Shown here one piece after another: positions 9,362 to 17,316 of a stretch of DNA of 64,000 nucleotides. Source of the DNA: Nitrospira sp. Lineage in GTDB: Bacteria; Nitrospirota; Nitrospiria; Nitrospirales; Nitrospiraceae. The position numbers and the translations under genes are program-made. The stretch spans positions 2,876,181-2,940,180 of the forward strand of contig CP092081.1 in the NCBI GenBank assembly GCA_022226935.1. Reading direction: 5' to 3'. Numbering within the stretch: position 1 is the first letter of the stretch; every line of letters starts with the position of its first letter. The notes under the pieces are model-generated. The model had not been told where the DNA came from. It did no database searches and saw only the letters and a list, made by a program, of their open reading frames with translations.

Positions 9362-9826
9362 TCACAGCATGAGTTGCAAAAAAATGGTGCCTGGCACGGG
9401 ATTGAAGCGGTATTCGGCCACCGGTTCAAATCCAAGAGACTTGTAAAGAGACTGCGCTGTCGTCATGAATGGGAGCGTATCGAGCAAGATGCGTGTATAG
9501 CCGAGGTTGCGCGCATGGTCGATTAAGGCTGTGATGAGTATGCGCCCGATTCCTTGGTGTTGATGTGCGGGAATGACATAGAGCCGTTTCATTTCACAGG
9601 CAGATGGCGAAAATCGTCGAAGTCCTCCACACCCCACGTATGCCTCTCCTTCCTTCGCCAGGAGAAACACGCCGTCAGGCGGACCATATTCACTTGCCAG
9701 ACGTTGAAGCTCCTGGTCGAAGCATTGGAAAGTGAGGTCGATAGGTAAGGACGCGGCATATTGTGCTATGAGACAATGGGATACCTTCCAGAGATCAGTG
9801 GTGCCGGGTTGTACGAGAGTGGGCAT
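9362..9826 (-). CDS. GNAT family N-acetyltransferase
   Basis: A single-domain acetyltransferase of about 154 residues that uses acetyl-CoA. The core motif A is MKRLYVIPAHQHQGIGRILI, with the QGIGR pyrophosphate loop, and motif B (TAQSLYKSLGFEPV) follows. The ATG at 9826 has an AGGAGG six bases upstream, better than the ATG 45 bp earlier. The substrate is unknown; the family covers small molecules and protein N-termini. Confidence 0.82.
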   Translation of the reverse strand: MPTLVQPGTTDLWKVSHCLIAQYAASLPIDLTFQCFDQELQRLASEYGPPDGVFLLAKEGEAYVGCGGLRRFSPSACEMKRLYVIPAHQHQGIGRILITALIDHARNLGYTRILLDTLPFMTTAQSLYKSLGFEPVAEYRFNPVPGTIFLQLML

Positions 9827-9935
9827 AACCGCCTCCTGTCGGTGCCACTGAGACGTCAGGCAGATAGCCATTCACTACGAGTTGGCCGCTCGGTTCATCT
9901 TTGAACCGGTCCCATTCTCCTCACCGCCCCGGTCT

Positions 9936-11129
9936 TCATGTCTCCTTGCGCCTCTTTTGCTTGAGAGAGCCGTCTTCACCCTGCGGAAGCCCCCCAAGAC
10001 GGACCACGCTGCTGCCATATTGCTCGATCAGGCGATCCAACGCGGCAACCGCATCGCGTTGACGGCGGTCGAACAGCGGTTCAGGCGCCGGAGCCAGATC
10101 CGACAGGCCGAGACCCGCAAGACGATACCGCGATCGCGACTGTAACAAGTCCGCGAGGGCGAGGCGAATGTCCGGCCACATATCCGGGTCATAGTTCAAC
10201 GGCGCCGGGAATTTTCGTTGCCGCGTCGTGATGCGGAAGTGCGAATCCTTCAGCTTCACGGTGAACGAGCCGGCAGCCAGTCCCTCCAGTCGAAGATCGT
10301 GCGTCAGCGTTTCGAGAAACTCGTGGATGATCGGCTCCAGTACAGCCGGATCGTTGGTGTCCTCGTCGAAGGTCGTTTCATGGCTCACGCTCTTGGTCTC
10401 GCGGTCGGCCACAACAGGATCGGAATCAACGCCGCGAGCGAGTGATTGTAAGGCGGTCAGACGCGTGCCGAATAGGCGAAGGAGGGCGGATGCGAAGCGA
10501 GGGACGAGCAGATCACCGATCGTCCGCACCCCCAGCCGCTCGACGGCCTCTGTTGATTTGGGACCCATGCCCGGCAACGAGCGAATCGGCAGCGGGGCTA
10601 GGAAGGCCGCTTCCGCGCCCGGTTCTATCACCGCCAGCCCGTCCGGCTTATGCGCATCGGCGGCGATTTTGGCGACAGTTTTTCCGGAGGCCAAGGCGAT
10701 CGTGCAGGTGAGGCCGGTCGTGCGAAGAATGTCGGCCTTCAGGGCGCCGCCTAATGCGCGAGGCTCCGGATGGCGGGTTTGTAGCCTGGTCGTATCCGCA
10801 TAAAATTCATCGATACTGGTCCATTCGGTTTCAGGAAAACAGCGGTCCGTGACTTCTTGAAGTTGGCGGTGCAGGCGTGTGTACAGCGGTCGATCAGGCG
10901 GCACGAGGACCAGTTGAGGGCAGAGGCGCAGGGCTTGAATGGTCGGCATGGCGGATCGGACGCCGAATCGCCGGACCGCATAACTGGCGGCGGCAATGAT
11001 GCCACGCGGAGGCGGGCCTCCCACGGCGACCGGTTTCCCTGCCAACGACGGATCGGCGATCACGGCGGCCGAGGCAAACATGGCGTCGATATCGCCAAAA
11101 AGAATTTGTCGAGGCCAACGAGTAGACAT
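9936..11129 (-). CDS. dinB: DNA polymerase IV (Y-family translesion polymerase)
   Basis: A 397-residue Y-family polymerase for bypass of damaged template. Metal-binding residues are visible in FGDIDAMFAS (Asp13, Asp15) and SIDEFYAD (Asp107, Glu108); Phe18 is at the steric-gate position that excludes ribonucleotides. An HhH motif (IRSLPGMGPKSTEAVERLG) and a little-finger domain follow. The usual FFASVE is altered to MFASAA after the gate, a mild divergence. The start is 6 bp after the stop of the SprT-like protease gene, so the two form an operon. A terminal beta-clamp-binding peptide is not obvious: the protein ends in a basic tail. Confidence 0.9.
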   Translation of the reverse strand: MSTRWPRQILFGDIDAMFASAAVIADPSLAGKPVAVGGPPPRGIIAAASYAVRRFGVRSAMPTIQALRLCPQLVLVPPDRPLYTRLHRQLQEVTDRCFPETEWTSIDEFYADTTRLQTRHPEPRALGGALKADILRTTGLTCTIALASGKTVAKIAADAHKPDGLAVIEPGAEAAFLAPLPIRSLPGMGPKSTEAVERLGVRTIGDLLVPRFASALLRLFGTRLTALQSLARGVDSDPVVADRETKSVSHETTFDEDTNDPAVLEPIIHEFLETLTHDLRLEGLAAGSFTVKLKDSHFRITTRQRKFPAPLNYDPDMWPDIRLALADLLQSRSRYRLAGLGLSDLAPAPEPLFDRRQRDAVAALDRLIEQYGSSVVRLGGLPQGEDGSLKQKRRKET

Positions 11130-11135
11130 GAAACC

Positions 11136-11750
11136 CTAGCTCGAATGGAACGGGAGACTGAATTGCCGACCGATAGAGGCAGCAGGGACCGGGTCGGTTT
11201 GTGGCTCATCAACCGCGAATTCTCGCAACGGTCCCCGGCAAGCGCCGCAGAGGTGCCGACGTGGTTGAATGGTCCGGCGCTGGCGCCGGTAAATAGAGCC
11301 GCATTGTTGGCAGCGCCAGGCATACCTGGCCAACGCCGTGACCTCTTTGCCCAGCGAGTGATAGATCGTAATGCCGAGACCATCCTGATTCATGCGCGCC
11401 ATCATGCGGCGAAAATCAAGGCCATGATTCGGGCGGCGCTTCAGAATATCGTACTGCCATTGATGAATCATTTCATGCGCGAGGGTGACGAGGGTTTCAC
11501 GCTGTGACTCCGAGCCGCCCGTCCGCAGGAGGATCGCCGACAGCCTGATGCAGCGTCGTCGTGTCTGATCAAGGGTACTGTGTGTGTAAGTATGTCTTGG
11601 GCCGACTCGGCACACGAACATCCCCGCAGAGGAGGTCAGTCGCCGGCTCCATTCGATCGGAATCGGCGGTAAGGTACCCGCGAAGTATCGGTGGTTGAGG
11701 TCGGCCCACAGGGTCAGCAGCGGTTTGGCAGGGGATAGCATTTTCGTCAC
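11136..11750 (-). CDS. SprT-like zinc metalloprotease with C-terminal zinc ribbon
   Basis: A 204-residue protein with the SprT/Spartan catalytic motif HEMIHQW (His92, Glu93, His96) and a third likely ligand, His109, in RRPNHGLDF. A C-terminal four-cysteine ribbon (WRCQQCGSIY ... HLCGACRG) completes the usual SprT-like layout. Eukaryotic Spartan degrades DNA-protein crosslinks and works with translesion polymerases. Here the gene is directly upstream of dinB with a 6-bp gap, which supports a DNA-repair role by context. Bacterial members are poorly studied. Confidence 0.85.
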   Translation of the reverse strand: MTKMLSPAKPLLTLWADLNHRYFAGTLPPIPIEWSRRLTSSAGMFVCRVGPRHTYTHSTLDQTRRRCIRLSAILLRTGGSESQRETLVTLAHEMIHQWQYDILKRRPNHGLDFRRMMARMNQDGLGITIYHSLGKEVTALARYAWRCQQCGSIYRRQRRTIQPRRHLCGACRGPLREFAVDEPQTDPVPAASIGRQFSLPFHSS

Positions 11751-11795
11751 AAGGTGGTGCAGATGCTGTAAGAGGATAGAGCGTACCGCTCTAAT

Positions 11796-12827
11796 TCAGT
11801 GGCCGGACAATTCTTCAATGACCGCGGCGGCCAGGAGCGGCACCATGATTTCGTGATGGCCGGTGAGCGCATATCCCTTGCCGCCTTTCTGAGTCGGGCG
11901 GCGGACGACATTGGTCATGGGACGGTAGTGCGTGAGGAAATCCATGTTGACCGTGGTGATATTCGTCAACGGGTGGCCAAGGTTCCGCCCCAGCGACACG
12001 GCTTTGAGGAACACTTCGGGGAGGATAACGGCAGATCCCAAATTCAGGTAGACCCCGCCTTCCATCCCGGAAACCACGGCGGCCAAGCGGCGGAAGTCGA
12101 GCAGTGAGCCGGCGCCGATCGCCGCGCCGTCGGCGGAAGGATGCATGTGGATGATATCAGTGCCGACGGCCACATGCACCGTGACGGGGAGGCCCAATCT
12201 GGCGCCGGTCGCCAGCAAGCTGGTCGCGCGATTTGGAAATTGTTGCTTATGTCGATTGATATACAGGCCGAGTGATTCGCCCAGGCCCAAGCCCTCTTTC
12301 ATGCCCAGCGTGATGGCTTCGTTGAGCATGCGGCCCGTTTCTTCCGCCATGCCGAATCGACCGGAATCGATCTCCGCGTCGACTTCCTCAGAGGTGTGCC
12401 CCATGAAGGCGAGCTCGAAGTCGTGAATGATGACGGCGCCGTTCATGGCCAGCGCGGTCACGATGCCGCGCTCCATCAGGTCCACGAGCAGCGGGCCCAG
12501 TCCGACCTTCACCACGTGGGCGCCCATGCCGACAATGACTGGTCGGCCGCGACGATGCGCCTTTGCAATCGCCTGGGCCACCTCTCGCAGCGTCTTGACT
12601 GCCAGGATATCCGGAAGCGAATCGAGGAAGCGTTTGAACGAGCGGCCGCCGGTCCAGACCTTGGCGAAGTTGGAGACCCGCACCTTGCTGTGCCGACGCT
12701 GGAGCGGATAGGTCTTCAACCGAGACGCATCGATCGGCTTGATGATCGCAGGAGGCGTCGATGATCGGGCGGACCGTTTAGGCCGGGTTGGCAAGAACGT
12801 GATCCTCAATGAGTTCGCAGAGGACAT
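11796..12827 (-). CDS. Conserved protein of unknown function in the heptose cluster
   Basis: A 343-residue protein I cannot assign with confidence. It has alternating hydrophobic strands and Gly-rich turns such as RPVIVGMGAHVVKVGLGPLL, ALAMNGAVIIHDFELAFMG and GGVYLNLGSAVILPEVFL, suggesting a Rossmann-like nucleotide or cofactor fold. There is a faint resemblance to deoxyhypusine-synthase-like proteins, but this is only an impression. Its 5' end overlaps the gmhA stop by 50 bp, so it is coupled to heptose isomerase synthesis. The first 30 or so residues are Arg/Ser/Pro-rich and may not be translated; conservation probably starts near IIKPIDASRLKTYPL. No signal peptide or membrane segment is seen. 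Confidence 0.65.
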   Translation of the reverse strand: MSSANSLRITFLPTRPKRSARSSTPPAIIKPIDASRLKTYPLQRRHSKVRVSNFAKVWTGGRSFKRFLDSLPDILAVKTLREVAQAIAKAHRRGRPVIVGMGAHVVKVGLGPLLVDLMERGIVTALAMNGAVIIHDFELAFMGHTSEEVDAEIDSGRFGMAEETGRMLNEAITLGMKEGLGLGESLGLYINRHKQQFPNRATSLLATGARLGLPVTVHVAVGTDIIHMHPSADGAAIGAGSLLDFRRLAAVVSGMEGGVYLNLGSAVILPEVFLKAVSLGRNLGHPLTNITTVNMDFLTHYRPMTNVVRRPTQKGGKGYALTGHHEIMVPLLAAAVIEELSGH

Positions 12828-13356
12828 GCCCCAGCGTGATGTGACTTTCCTGAATGCGGGCTGTCAATGTGGAAGGGACGACGAAACCGTAGTCGGCCAT
12901 GCCGGCCAGTTTGCCGCCTGAACCGCCGGTCCAGGCGACTGTCGTGAGGCCCGCGGCCTTGGCCGCTTCGACTCCTTTCAGCACATTGGGGGAGTTGCCG
13001 CTGGTGCTGATCGCGATGGCGACATCGCCTGCCTGTCCGTGCGCCCGCACCTGACGGGCGAAGAGTTCCTCGAACCCATAGTCATTGGCGATACAGGTAA
13101 TGGCGGCGATGTCGGTAGCCAGGGCGATGGCCGGGAACGGCGCGCGTTCGCGCTTATACCGACCGACGAATTCCGCCGCGATGTGCGCGGCATCCGTCGC
13201 GCTGCCGCCGTTGCCGAACAGCAAGACTTTATGGCCGGTTTGAAAGGCACGGCCGATGACGTGCGCGACCTGCACGATTTTGTCGGCATGGTCTCGCGCA
13301 AAGCGCCGCTTGACCTCGGCGCTGTCGTCGAACGCCTTGATGGCGAAGTCTTTCAT
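12778..13356 (-). CDS. gmhA: Sedoheptulose 7-phosphate isomerase
   Basis: A SIS-domain enzyme (192 residues) that makes D-glycero-D-manno-heptose 7-phosphate, the first step to ADP-heptose for LPS. Conserved elements are VLLFGNGGSATDAAHIAAEF, AITCIANDYGFEELFARQV, AISTSGNSPNVLKG and the C-terminal ESHITLGHVLCELIE. Length and motifs match the family throughout. It leads a two-gene unit with the unrecognised protein downstream and shares the pathway with rfaE2. Confidence 0.93.
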   Translation of the reverse strand: MKDFAIKAFDDSAEVKRRFARDHADKIVQVAHVIGRAFQTGHKVLLFGNGGSATDAAHIAAEFVGRYKRERAPFPAIALATDIAAITCIANDYGFEELFARQVRAHGQAGDVAIAISTSGNSPNVLKGVEAAKAAGLTTVAWTGGSGGKLAGMADYGFVVPSTLTARIQESHITLGHVLCELIEDHVLANPA

Positions 13357-13411
13357 GGTGCGGAATTGTAGGGAAGCCCTCGGCCACTGTCAAACGACCA
13401 CGAGGCGGCGA

Positions 13412-14350
13412 TTACTTTGTCGGCGAGGCGGGCGAAGACCGTTTATTGATCATGTTCATCGCCAGCGTCAGCATGGAGCCGACATCCGATACATTCGCCG
13501 GCAGCACGAGGGTGTTGCTGGTTTTGGCCAGTTCCCCGAACTTCGTGATGTACTGTTCAGCGACACGCAATTGGACGGCTTCGTATCCTCCGGGGACTTG
13601 CGTGGACTCGGCGACTTTGCGCAGGCCTTCGGCGGTCGCGCCGGCGATGGCCATAATGGCGGCCGCCGCGCCTTCGGCCTCGTTGATTTGCTGCTGCTTC
13701 TTGGCCTCAGACGCTTTGATGACCTGTTGCTTTTCGCCTTCTGCCTGATTGATGGCCGCATCGCGTTCGCCTTCTGAGGTCAGAATCACCGCACGTTTCT
13801 CCCGCTCGGCGCGCATCTGCTTTTCCATGGCGGCCAGGACATCTTTCGGCGGCGTGATGTTCTTGATCTCGTATCGCAGAACCTTCACGCCCCAGGGCTC
13901 CGTGGCCTTGTCGAGTTCGTTCACGACCTGGCTGTTGATGTTGGTGCGTTCTTCAAAGGTGCGGTCGAGTTCGATTTTCCCGATCTCGCTGCGGAGCGCA
14001 GTCTGGGCGAGCTGAGTGATGGCAAAGCGGTAGTCGCTGATGCCGTACGAGGCGCGTTGCGGGTCGAGCACTTTCGAATAAAGAATGCCGTCCACGCCGA
14101 CTTGCACGTTGTCGCGGGTGATGCAGATTTGTTCGGGAATATCGATCGCGGTTTCCTTGAGAGAATGTTTGTATTGCACACTATCGAGAAACGGCCACAG
14201 GATGTGAAATCCCGCACCGAGCGTGCGCGAATAGCGGCCGAGCCGTTCGACCACGTAGGCACTCTGTTGCGGCACCACACGCGCCGTTTTGGAGATGACC
14301 AGGAGCACGAGGCCCGCAAGGAATATGACGACCCAGAGTCCGCCTGGCAT
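13412..14350 (-). CDS. SPFH/Band 7 stomatin-like membrane protein
   Basis: A membrane-anchored band-7 protein. One N-terminal hydrophobic segment (GGLWVVIFLAGLVLLVI) is followed by the SPFH domain (VPQQSAYVVERLGRYSRTL ... ITRDNVQVGVDGILYSKV) and a long Ala/Glu/Lys/Gln coiled coil (about residues 180-230, GERDAAINQAEGEKQQVIK). Such proteins form rings or microdomains and often control a membrane protease. The start at 14350 has a GGAGG eight bases upstream; 14365 is also possible. An NfeD gene lies just upstream, the classic NfeD/stomatin operon. Confidence 0.9.
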   Translation of the reverse strand: MPGGLWVVIFLAGLVLLVISKTARVVPQQSAYVVERLGRYSRTLGAGFHILWPFLDSVQYKHSLKETAIDIPEQICITRDNVQVGVDGILYSKVLDPQRASYGISDYRFAITQLAQTALRSEIGKIELDRTFEERTNINSQVVNELDKATEPWGVKVLRYEIKNITPPKDVLAAMEKQMRAEREKRAVILTSEGERDAAINQAEGEKQQVIKASEAKKQQQINEAEGAAAAIMAIAGATAEGLRKVAESTQVPGGYEAVQLRVAEQYITKFGELAKTSNTLVLPANVSDVGSMLTLAMNMINKRSSPASPTK

Positions 14351-14377
14351 GCCGCTATCCTCCATAATGGGGTGACC

Positions 14378-14812
14378 TCATTCGGGTTTGATCCACAGGG
14401 TGATACCGTCGACGTGATGGACGAGGCTGCGTTGGCCCTTGCTGAGTGGCTTGTTGCCGAGGTTATGCGCATTCCATGTGCTGCCACGACATTCCGCTTT
14501 GCCTCGGCCGTCGGGAGGAATGTCCTCCAGCACGATGGCCGTTTCACCGCCCATCGTATCCACCGGTGAGATCCCGCCTCGATCGGTCGCCATGAGTCGG
14601 CGGAGTGGTGGGCGTAAGACCAGCAGGGAGCCGACCGAAAGACCTGAGAAGAGAAGCCAGGACATCCACGCGCTGTGGATGACATCCAAGCCGACCAGGG
14701 CGCCGACCAGCAGCGCCCCGATGCCGAAGAACAACATATAAAAACCACCGGGCGTGACCATTTCCCCGGCGAGCAGCAGTATTCCTAGAAAAGCCCAGAG
14801 CCACCAGCTCAT
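14378..14812 (-). CDS. NfeD family membrane protein (short type)
   Basis: A 144-residue protein with three or four N-terminal membrane segments (WWLWAFLGILLLAGEM through WLLFSGLSVGSLLVL) and a small C-terminal OB-fold domain (GGETAIVLEDIPPDGRGK ... WIKPE). There is no ClpP-like protease domain, so this is the short, NfeD1b-like form. It is 12-28 bp upstream of the stomatin-like gene; the two proteins are known to work together in membrane microdomains. The C-terminal domain usually has a more regular beta barrel than the NAHNLGNKPLSKG stretch here suggests, so it may be divergent. Confidence 0.85.
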   Translation of the reverse strand: MSWWLWAFLGILLLAGEMVTPGGFYMLFFGIGALLVGALVGLDVIHSAWMSWLLFSGLSVGSLLVLRPPLRRLMATDRGGISPVDTMGGETAIVLEDIPPDGRGKAECRGSTWNAHNLGNKPLSKGQRSLVHHVDGITLWIKPE

Positions 14813-14953
14813 CGCATCTCCTCAGTCTGCACTGCGCGGAATTACAGAGGATTTCACGCGGCAGTCTATGCGTCTTTCCCAGGAGCGTCAAGGATTGCCG
14901 GGAAACGCGCGTTCGTTGAAGCCGTCGGACTGCAATGGTATAGTCCGCCGACT

Positions 14954-16210
14954 ATGCCTGCCGATACTCCCGTTAAAGCGCTCATCCTGGCCTTCACCGA
15001 TGCGCCGCCGCTCGCGGCTTATGTGATCAACCGGCTGCAGCCTGAATTGCTCTGCTTCTTTGTGCCGGAGTCGGCGAAGACGCAGGTCGAAGAAGCCGTG
15101 CAGCCGCTCGTGCAGCAAATGCCAAAGCGCTGGGATTGGGTCGTGACGCCCGATGCGACGGACATCATCGCCTGCCATCAGGCCTTGTCGCGAACCGTGC
15201 ACGATCTCCTTCGCACCTGGGCGGTGCATGTGGGTGAAGTGGTCGTCGATCTGACCGGCGCGACCCCGGCCATGGCTGCCGCGTTGGCGACAGTGAGCCA
15301 ACCCTGGACGTCCCGGATGATCAGTCTGGTTGATGCCGCAGGTTCTGAAGAGAGCGAACAGATCACGGTCGATGGTCTGACCAAACGCTGGGTCCAGGGC
15401 AATCCCTGGGACGAATCGGCCGTCGTCGTTCGCCGTGAAGCCAGTGAGGCATTTAATCAGGGATCGTTCAGAGCTGCTGCCACGTTGTTTCATACGTTGG
15501 AGGCTCGCGTGAGCGGGGGACAGAAGCCGCTGTATCGGGCCCTGGGTGAACTCGCGCTGGGTTACGGCCTCTGGGAGCAGTTTCTCTATCGCCAGGCTTG
15601 GGAAAAGCTGAAGACTTCGTTGAAAGCCCTCGACATGGCGTCGCTCTGGGGAGGGCCACCTGGACTGAAAGCGCTGCTGCCGTTGATCAAAGCCAACAGC
15701 GGTTTTCTGGAAAAGATGGTGCTTGACCCCGCCGAGGTCAAAGAAGGGGTCGTGCTCGATTTGCTGGCGCACGCGCATCGCCGCGCTCATGTGGACCACG
15801 ATCCGGAGCGGGCCATGGTTGCGCTGGTACGCGCCTTGGAAGCCTGTGCCCAGCGGCAGTTGTTCAAACAGTACAAGATCAAAACTTGGGACGTGCAGCC
15901 TGAACAGTTGCCCGACGCTTTACGCGAAGCTTGCCGCACCTGTTATCTGGACGATGTGGATGGCAAGTATAAGCTGCCGTTGCAGAGTCAGTGGCGAACA
16001 TTGGCCGGGCTTGGTGATCAGATGGCGCAGACGTTTCTCCGCGACTGGCCGAAGATGAAACCGCTGCTTGATGCCGCTCATCATGCGGTGTTGGGCCACG
16101 GGTTTGAGGCGGTCAAAGGCGAGCGGGTGCAGCAGCTTTCCGAGATGGTCATGAAGCTCACTGGCGTGAGCGAGTCCTCGCTGCCGAAATTTCCGGTGTT
16201 GAATCTGTAA
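14954..16210 (+). CDS. Orphan CARF protein of the CRISPR-associated TIGR02710 type
   Basis: A 418-residue protein. The N-terminal Rossmann-like domain (residues 1-150) carries VVVDLTGATPAMAAALA at 97-113, matching the D-T-G-x-T/K loop that in CARF domains senses cyclic oligoadenylate. The rest is alpha-helical; the block HAHRRAHVDHDPERAMVALV followed by RALEACAQRQL (about 275-305) matches the recurrent motif of the Cas02710 helical, HEPN-like region. By family knowledge such proteins are cOA-responsive ancillary nucleases of type III CRISPR systems. No cas gene, repeat array or cyclase is in this window, so the ligand and role here are unknown. It stands alone on the plus strand. Confidence 0.78.
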   Translation: MPADTPVKALILAFTDAPPLAAYVINRLQPELLCFFVPESAKTQVEEAVQPLVQQMPKRWDWVVTPDATDIIACHQALSRTVHDLLRTWAVHVGEVVVDLTGATPAMAAALATVSQPWTSRMISLVDAAGSEESEQITVDGLTKRWVQGNPWDESAVVVRREASEAFNQGSFRAAATLFHTLEARVSGGQKPLYRALGELALGYGLWEQFLYRQAWEKLKTSLKALDMASLWGGPPGLKALLPLIKANSGFLEKMVLDPAEVKEGVVLDLLAHAHRRAHVDHDPERAMVALVRALEACAQRQLFKQYKIKTWDVQPEQLPDALREACRTCYLDDVDGKYKLPLQSQWRTLAGLGDQMAQTFLRDWPKMKPLLDAAHHAVLGHGFEAVKGERVQQLSEMVMKLTGVSESSLPKFPVLNL

Positions 16211-16212
16211 GA

Positions 16213-16247
16213 GCGTATAGCGAATAGCTGGTGGCATATAGCACGGG
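16213..16247. repeat. Heptamer array, left flank of the four-helix-bundle gene
   Basis: Five consecutive 7-bp units each start with GC: GCGTATA, GCGAATA, GCTGGTG, GCATATA and a weaker GCACGGG. The array begins two bases after the CARF stop codon and ends 11 bp before the S23-type gene. A matching array in inverted orientation follows that gene at 16696-16730. Confidence 0.6.
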
Positions 16248-16258
16248 CAAAGAATCGG

Positions 16259-16624
16259 ATGGCATTTCGTTTCGAGACACTGGAAATTTGGCAGAGGGCG
16301 AAGGAGTATGCAACCAAGGTTTACACAGTGACGGCCAAGTTTCCTCGGCATGAAGACTACGGCCTAAAATCTCAGATGAATCGTGCCGTGAATTCAATCA
16401 GTCTCAATATTGCTGAGGGCACAGCTAAGAACTCCAACAAAGCATTCGATCATCACTTGGAGATTGCGTTAGGCTCCGTTTTCGAGGTCGTGGCGGCGTC
16501 AAATCTGGTTATGGATAGAGTCTACCTAACGAAGGAGCAACACGAAGATATCTACGCCAGCGGCGAACGACTTTCGAAGAGCATCAATGCTTTCAGGAAC
16601 ACTCTTTTGTCTCCAGATTCATAG
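16259..16624 (+). CDS. Four-helix-bundle protein (23S rRNA intervening-sequence type)
   Basis: A 121-residue S23/IVP family protein. Recognisable parts are the opening FETLEIWQRAKEYATKVY helix, LKSQMNRAVNSISLNIAEG and FDHHLEIALGSVFEVVAA. Relatives are found in intervening sequences of 23S rRNA genes and as Avd, the accessory protein of diversity-generating retroelements. The base composition is lower in GC than its neighbours, and it lies between inverted heptamer arrays, both of which suggest a small acquired unit. No reverse transcriptase or rRNA is nearby. Function unknown. Confidence 0.85.
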   Translation: MAFRFETLEIWQRAKEYATKVYTVTAKFPRHEDYGLKSQMNRAVNSISLNIAEGTAKNSNKAFDHHLEIALGSVFEVVAASNLVMDRVYLTKEQHEDIYASGERLSKSINAFRNTLLSPDS

Positions 16625-16695
16625 AAAAGTCGTTCACCAATACGATCTTCATCTATGCCATGGACTATTAGTCTTGGCACTTCGATCTTTTCAGG

Positions 16696-16730
16696 TCCGC
16701 GCCATACGCTATAAGCCATTGGCTACAAGC
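16696..16730. repeat. Heptamer array, right flank (inverted)
   Basis: Read on the minus strand: GCTTGTA, GCCAATG, GCTTATA, GCGTATG, then a degenerate GCGCGGA, again a 7-bp period with GC at each start. It is the mirror of the array at 16213-16247 and ends 5 bp before the ATG of ybgC, so that gene has no visible Shine-Dalgarno sequence and may depend on the repeat context. Confidence 0.6.
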
Positions 16731-16735
16731 TCATT

Positions 16736-17137
16736 ATGGAGATTCGCATCTACTACGAAGACACAGACTGCGGGGGGGTGGTGTACTATGCCAACTACCT
16801 CAAATATTTCGAACGGGCGAGAACGCACTATCTCGAAGAGCGGGGGCTATCGGTGGCGGGGTTGCGTGATCAGGGGACGCAGTTCATGGTCGTCCATGCG
16901 CAGTTGGACTATCGGTCGCCGGCTCGGTATGGTGACACATTGGTGATCGAGACGACCTTGGCGAATGTGGGGCAGGCGTCCTTCACCTTCGCGCATGTGA
17001 TCCGTGAACGGACGAGCGAGCGTCTGGTGGTCGAGGGCTATGCCAAGCTGGTGACGGTGGACGATCGGCTGAAAGTGAAGCGGCTCGACAAACTCACCCT
17101 CGGTGCGTTACAAGGACCACCACACACGAGGCACTAA
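16736..17137 (+). CDS. ybgC: YbgC-type acyl-CoA thioesterase
   Basis: A hot-dog-fold thioesterase of 133 residues that hydrolyses short or medium acyl-CoA and is often linked to the Tol-Pal envelope system. It begins with the signature YYEDTDCGGVVYYANYLKYFERAR, including the catalytic Asp of EDTD. No tol or pal gene is adjacent here. Its stop TAA overlaps the ATG of a small membrane protein (TAATG), so the two are coupled. Confidence 0.88.
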   Translation: MEIRIYYEDTDCGGVVYYANYLKYFERARTHYLEERGLSVAGLRDQGTQFMVVHAQLDYRSPARYGDTLVIETTLANVGQASFTFAHVIRERTSERLVVEGYAKLVTVDDRLKVKRLDKLTLGALQGPPHTRH

Positions 17138-17250
17138 TGGATAAACTCGGCACATGGCTGGCGGTGACGGGCGTGGCGATCGGTTTCGTCGTTCTCGCAT
17201 GGCTGCTCTTCTCCGATAATCCCTCCGACAAGAAAAAGAAGAAGCCGTAG
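17137..17250 (+). CDS. Small single-span membrane protein (37 aa)
   Basis: A 37-residue frame, MDKLGTWLAVTGVAIGFVV then LAWLLFSDNPSDKKKKKP, begins at the ATG overlapping the ybgC stop. It has one hydrophobic span (residues 6-25) and a very basic tail, so it should sit in the inner membrane with its C-terminus inside. Coupling to ybgC makes translation plausible. The function is unknown. Confidence 0.55.
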   Translation: MDKLGTWLAVTGVAIGFVVLAWLLFSDNPSDKKKKKP

Positions 17251-17316
17251 CCCTGAGTGGCTCGTTCACGCCGTTGCCCTGTCCCCGGTCCGACATTCCG
17301 GTTCGATGGTCATTCA

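Noticed and set aside
14954-16210. Possibility of a CRISPR array near the CARF protein
   Set aside because: No direct repeats of 24-40 bp with regular spacers were found in the neighbouring gaps; the only repeats are the 7-bp arrays.
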